From: Nitrosomonas communis | Lineage (GTDB): Bacteria; Pseudomonadota; Gammaproteobacteria; Burkholderiales; Nitrosomonadaceae | NCBI RefSeq assembly: GCF_024102715.1 | Contig: NZ_JAGFJM010000036.1 | Coordinates: forward strand, 1-64,000 | Reading direction: 5' to 3' | DNA: 64,000 bases | In this document: piece after piece, positions 62,119-64,000 of the stretch | Layout of the letters: each line of letters opens with the position of its first letter | How positions within the stretch are numbered: the first letter of the stretch is position 1 | Program-made: the position numbers and the translations under genes | Notes under the pieces: generated by a model | Database searches by the model: none | Seen by the model: only the letters and a program-made list of their open reading frames with translations | What the model was told of the DNA's origin: nothing

Positions 62119-64000
62119 ATGACCTCGGCAGATAATGAATCAGATCAACTAATACTACCACTGTTACCATTACGCGATGTGGTTGTCTTTCCGCATATGG
62201 TAATTCCCCTCTTTGTTGGGCGACCAAAATCTATAAAAGCATTAGAACTTGCTATGGAGTCTGGCAAGAATATCTTGCTGGTAGCACAGAAATCAGCGGC
62301 CAAAGATGATCCTGCTCCACGAGATCTTTATAGCATATGCTGTGTTTCAAGTCTTTTGCAAATGCTTAAACTCCCTGATGGCACGGTAAAAGTTTTGGTG
62401 GAAGGAAGCTATCGGGCTCGTGTTTTGGAATTTATTGATTCAGAATCTTATTTTTCTGGAAAAGCGCTTCAAATCTCAATTGATAGTGTAAATACGCCAG
62501 AAATAGAAGCGACGCGCCGTGCGCTTATATCCCAATTTGATCAATTCGTAAAATTAAATAAAAAAATACCACCAGAAATTCTGGCATCACTCGCAGGTAT
62601 TGATGAGGCTGGACGTCTGGCTGATACAATTGCTGCTTATCTTCCATTAAAATTGGAGAAAAAGCAGGAAATCCTTGAGATCTTTGATGTACAGAAGCGA
62701 TTAGAGCATCTGCTTGGTTTGCTGGAAACAGAGCTTGATATTCTTCAGGTAGAAAAGCGCATTCGTGGTAGAGTTAAACGCCAGATGGAGAAGAGCCAGC
62801 GAGACTACTATCTGAATGAACAAGTCAAAGCTATTCAGAAAGAGCTGGGTGAAGGAGAAGAAGGAGCTGATTTAGAGGAAATCGAGAAAAGAATTAAGGC
62901 AGCTTCATTGCCCAAAGAGGCTCTTTCAAAAGCTGAGTCAGAGTTAAAAAAATTACGTCTCATGTCACCGATGTCAGCTGAGGCAACAGTTGTGCGTAAT
63001 TATATTGATGCGTTGGTTTCGTTGCCGTGGAAGCAGAAAAGTAAAATTTGCAAGGATCTTAATGCAGCCGAGGCTGTTTTAGAGCAAGATCATTATGGAT
63101 TAGAAAAGATAAAAGAAAGAATTGTTGAATATTTAGCTGTACAACAAAGGGTTAGCAAATTTAAAGCACCTATCCTTTGTCTGGTCGGCCCGCCGGGTGT
63201 TGGTAAGACCTCCCTAGGAAGATCAATTGCGCGTGCCACTAATCGGAAATTTGTACGTATGTCGCTGGGAGGAGTACGGGATGAGGCTGAAATACGAGGT
63301 CATCGTCGTACGTATATAGGATCAATGCCTGGCAAAATCCTGCAGAATATCACTAAGGTTGGTGTCAAGAATCCGCTATTCTTGCTGGATGAGGTGGATA
63401 AGATGGGTATGGATTTTCGTGGGGATCCAGCATCAGCGTTATTGGAAGTGCTTGATCCAGAGCAAAATAGTACTTTTGTTGATCATTACATTGAGGTTGA
63501 ATACGATTTATCCGATGTGATGTTTGTTGCGACAGCAAATACACTAAATATACCTTCTGCGCTGCTTGATCGTATGGAAGTGATACGTTTATCAGGTTAT
63601 ACGGAAGATGAGAAGCTTCATATTGCCAAACGGTATTTATTACCTAAACAAATGCAAAACCATGGACTTAAAGAAAATGAACTGATAATGTCTGAATCTG
63701 CTCTGCGGGATATTGTCCGGCATTATACGCGCGAAGCTGGTGTGCGTAGTATGGAGCGTGAAATATCCAAGATTTGTCGTAAGGTGGTAAAGACTATCGT
63801 AAGTAATAAGAACGAAGAAAAAGAGGGACTTGCCGTTAATTCGCGGAATCTTGCCAAATATTTGGGAGTTCATCGTTATACATATGGAGTTGCAGAAGAG
63901 AAGAATCAGATAGGACAAGTGACTGGTTTGGCATGGACTGAAGTAGGTGGTGAATTGCTAACAATTGAAGCGGTAGCGCTGCCAGGTAAAGGAAAAACGA
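62119..64000 (+). CDS. lon: Lon protease (3' end outside window)
   Basis: The gene starts at ATG 62119 (MTSADNESDQLILPLLPLRD) and remains open to the window edge, giving about 627 residues. The N-terminal substrate-binding domain (FPHMVIPLFVG), the central coiled coil (QRDYYLNEQVKAIQKELG) and the AAA+ module are present, the last with Walker A GPPGVGKT near residue 357 and LLDEVDKMG. The sequence stops as the C-terminal protease domain begins (GLAWTEVGGELLTIE), before the Ser-Lys dyad. It degrades misfolded and regulatory proteins in the cytoplasm. Confidence 0.97.
   Translation, partial: MTSADNESDQLILPLLPLRDVVVFPHMVIPLFVGRPKSIKALELAMESGKNILLVAQKSAAKDDPAPRDLYSICCVSSLLQMLKLPDGTVKVLVEGSYRARVLEFIDSESYFSGKALQISIDSVNTPEIEATRRALISQFDQFVKLNKKIPPEILASLAGIDEAGRLADTIAAYLPLKLEKKQEILEIFDVQKRLEHLLGLLETELDILQVEKRIRGRVKRQMEKSQRDYYLNEQVKAIQKELGEGEEGADLEEIEKRIKAASLPKEALSKAESELKKLRLMSPMSAEATVVRNYIDALVSLPWKQKSKICKDLNAAEAVLEQDHYGLEKIKERIVEYLAVQQRVSKFKAPILCLVGPPGVGKTSLGRSIARATNRKFVRMSLGGVRDEAEIRGHRRTYIGSMPGKILQNITKVGVKNPLFLLDEVDKMGMDFRGDPASALLEVLDPEQNSTFVDHYIEVEYDLSDVMFVATANTLNIPSALLDRMEVIRLSGYTEDEKLHIAKRYLLPKQMQNHGLKENELIMSESALRDIVRHYTREAGVRSMEREISKICRKVVKTIVSNKNEEKEGLAVNSRNLAKYLGVHRYTYGVAEEKNQIGQVTGLAWTEVGGELLTIEAVALPGKGKT

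Overview
The window looks like a chromosomal segment of a betaproteobacterium of moderate GC content, most like the ammonia oxidisers of the Nitrosomonadaceae. That placement is inferred from gene content and order (bamC/dapA pair, tig-clpP-clpX-lon, PHP-yciO-M50-trpS-scpA-scpB, a ~400-residue TrpS, NnrS), not from a search. Most genes are housekeeping or envelope functions.

Layout. 1-7.0 kb: 5' part of a LolD/FtsE-like ABC ATPase, a large orphan multi-pass membrane protein, a DUF2278-lamin-tail fusion and a Na/Pi symporter. 7.1-16.5 kb: Mut7-C protein, PolX polymerase, lipoprotein hydrolase flanked by two copies of a 36-bp repeat, metallophosphoesterase, a pyruvate kinase-like gene split by a frameshift, hemerythrin, DUF533 protein and a small lipoprotein. 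16.6-22.9 kb: bamC, dapA, clpB (with a sigma32-type promoter) and an FMN-binding glutamate synthase-like protein. 22.9-32.2 kb: a GC-richer accessory island. A degraded winged-helix regulator remnant is followed by a Type I restriction operon hsdR-hsdM-DUF1016 nuclease-hsdS-OLD ATPase/TOPRIM, and an IS5-type transposase scar lies on the far side. 32.3-38.2 kb: glycosyltransferase, WD40-like periplasmic protein and a large M1-M28-PDZ double peptidase.

38.4-41 kb is a rearranged junction. A FeoB C-terminus with FeoC is cut off by an internally deleted IS630-type element. On the element's other side lies the last 44 codons of a second, lost hsdS, which run antisense into the end of scpB. 41-46 kb is the scpB/scpA/trpS/M50/yciO/PHP operon on the minus strand. 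46-52.4 kb holds NnrS, GNAT, PsiE, an LprI-like lysozyme-inhibitor protein beside a GH24 lysozyme, a vanadium-haloperoxidase-like protein and an orphan membrane protein. 52.4-64 kb holds an MBL/beta-CASP nuclease, bioA, groES-groEL behind a perfect CIRCE operator, a short-chain dehydrogenase-like protein, tRNA-Leu(UAG), tig-clpP-clpX and the 5' part of lon.

Proteostasis is a theme of the window. ClpB, GroESL, trigger factor, ClpXP and Lon are all here. Their visible control differs: groESL carries a sigma70-type promoter with an HrcA/CIRCE operator, while clpB carries a sigma32-type promoter. The accessory islands show repeated gain and loss of Type I restriction genes together with IS-linked decay of a ferrous iron uptake operon.
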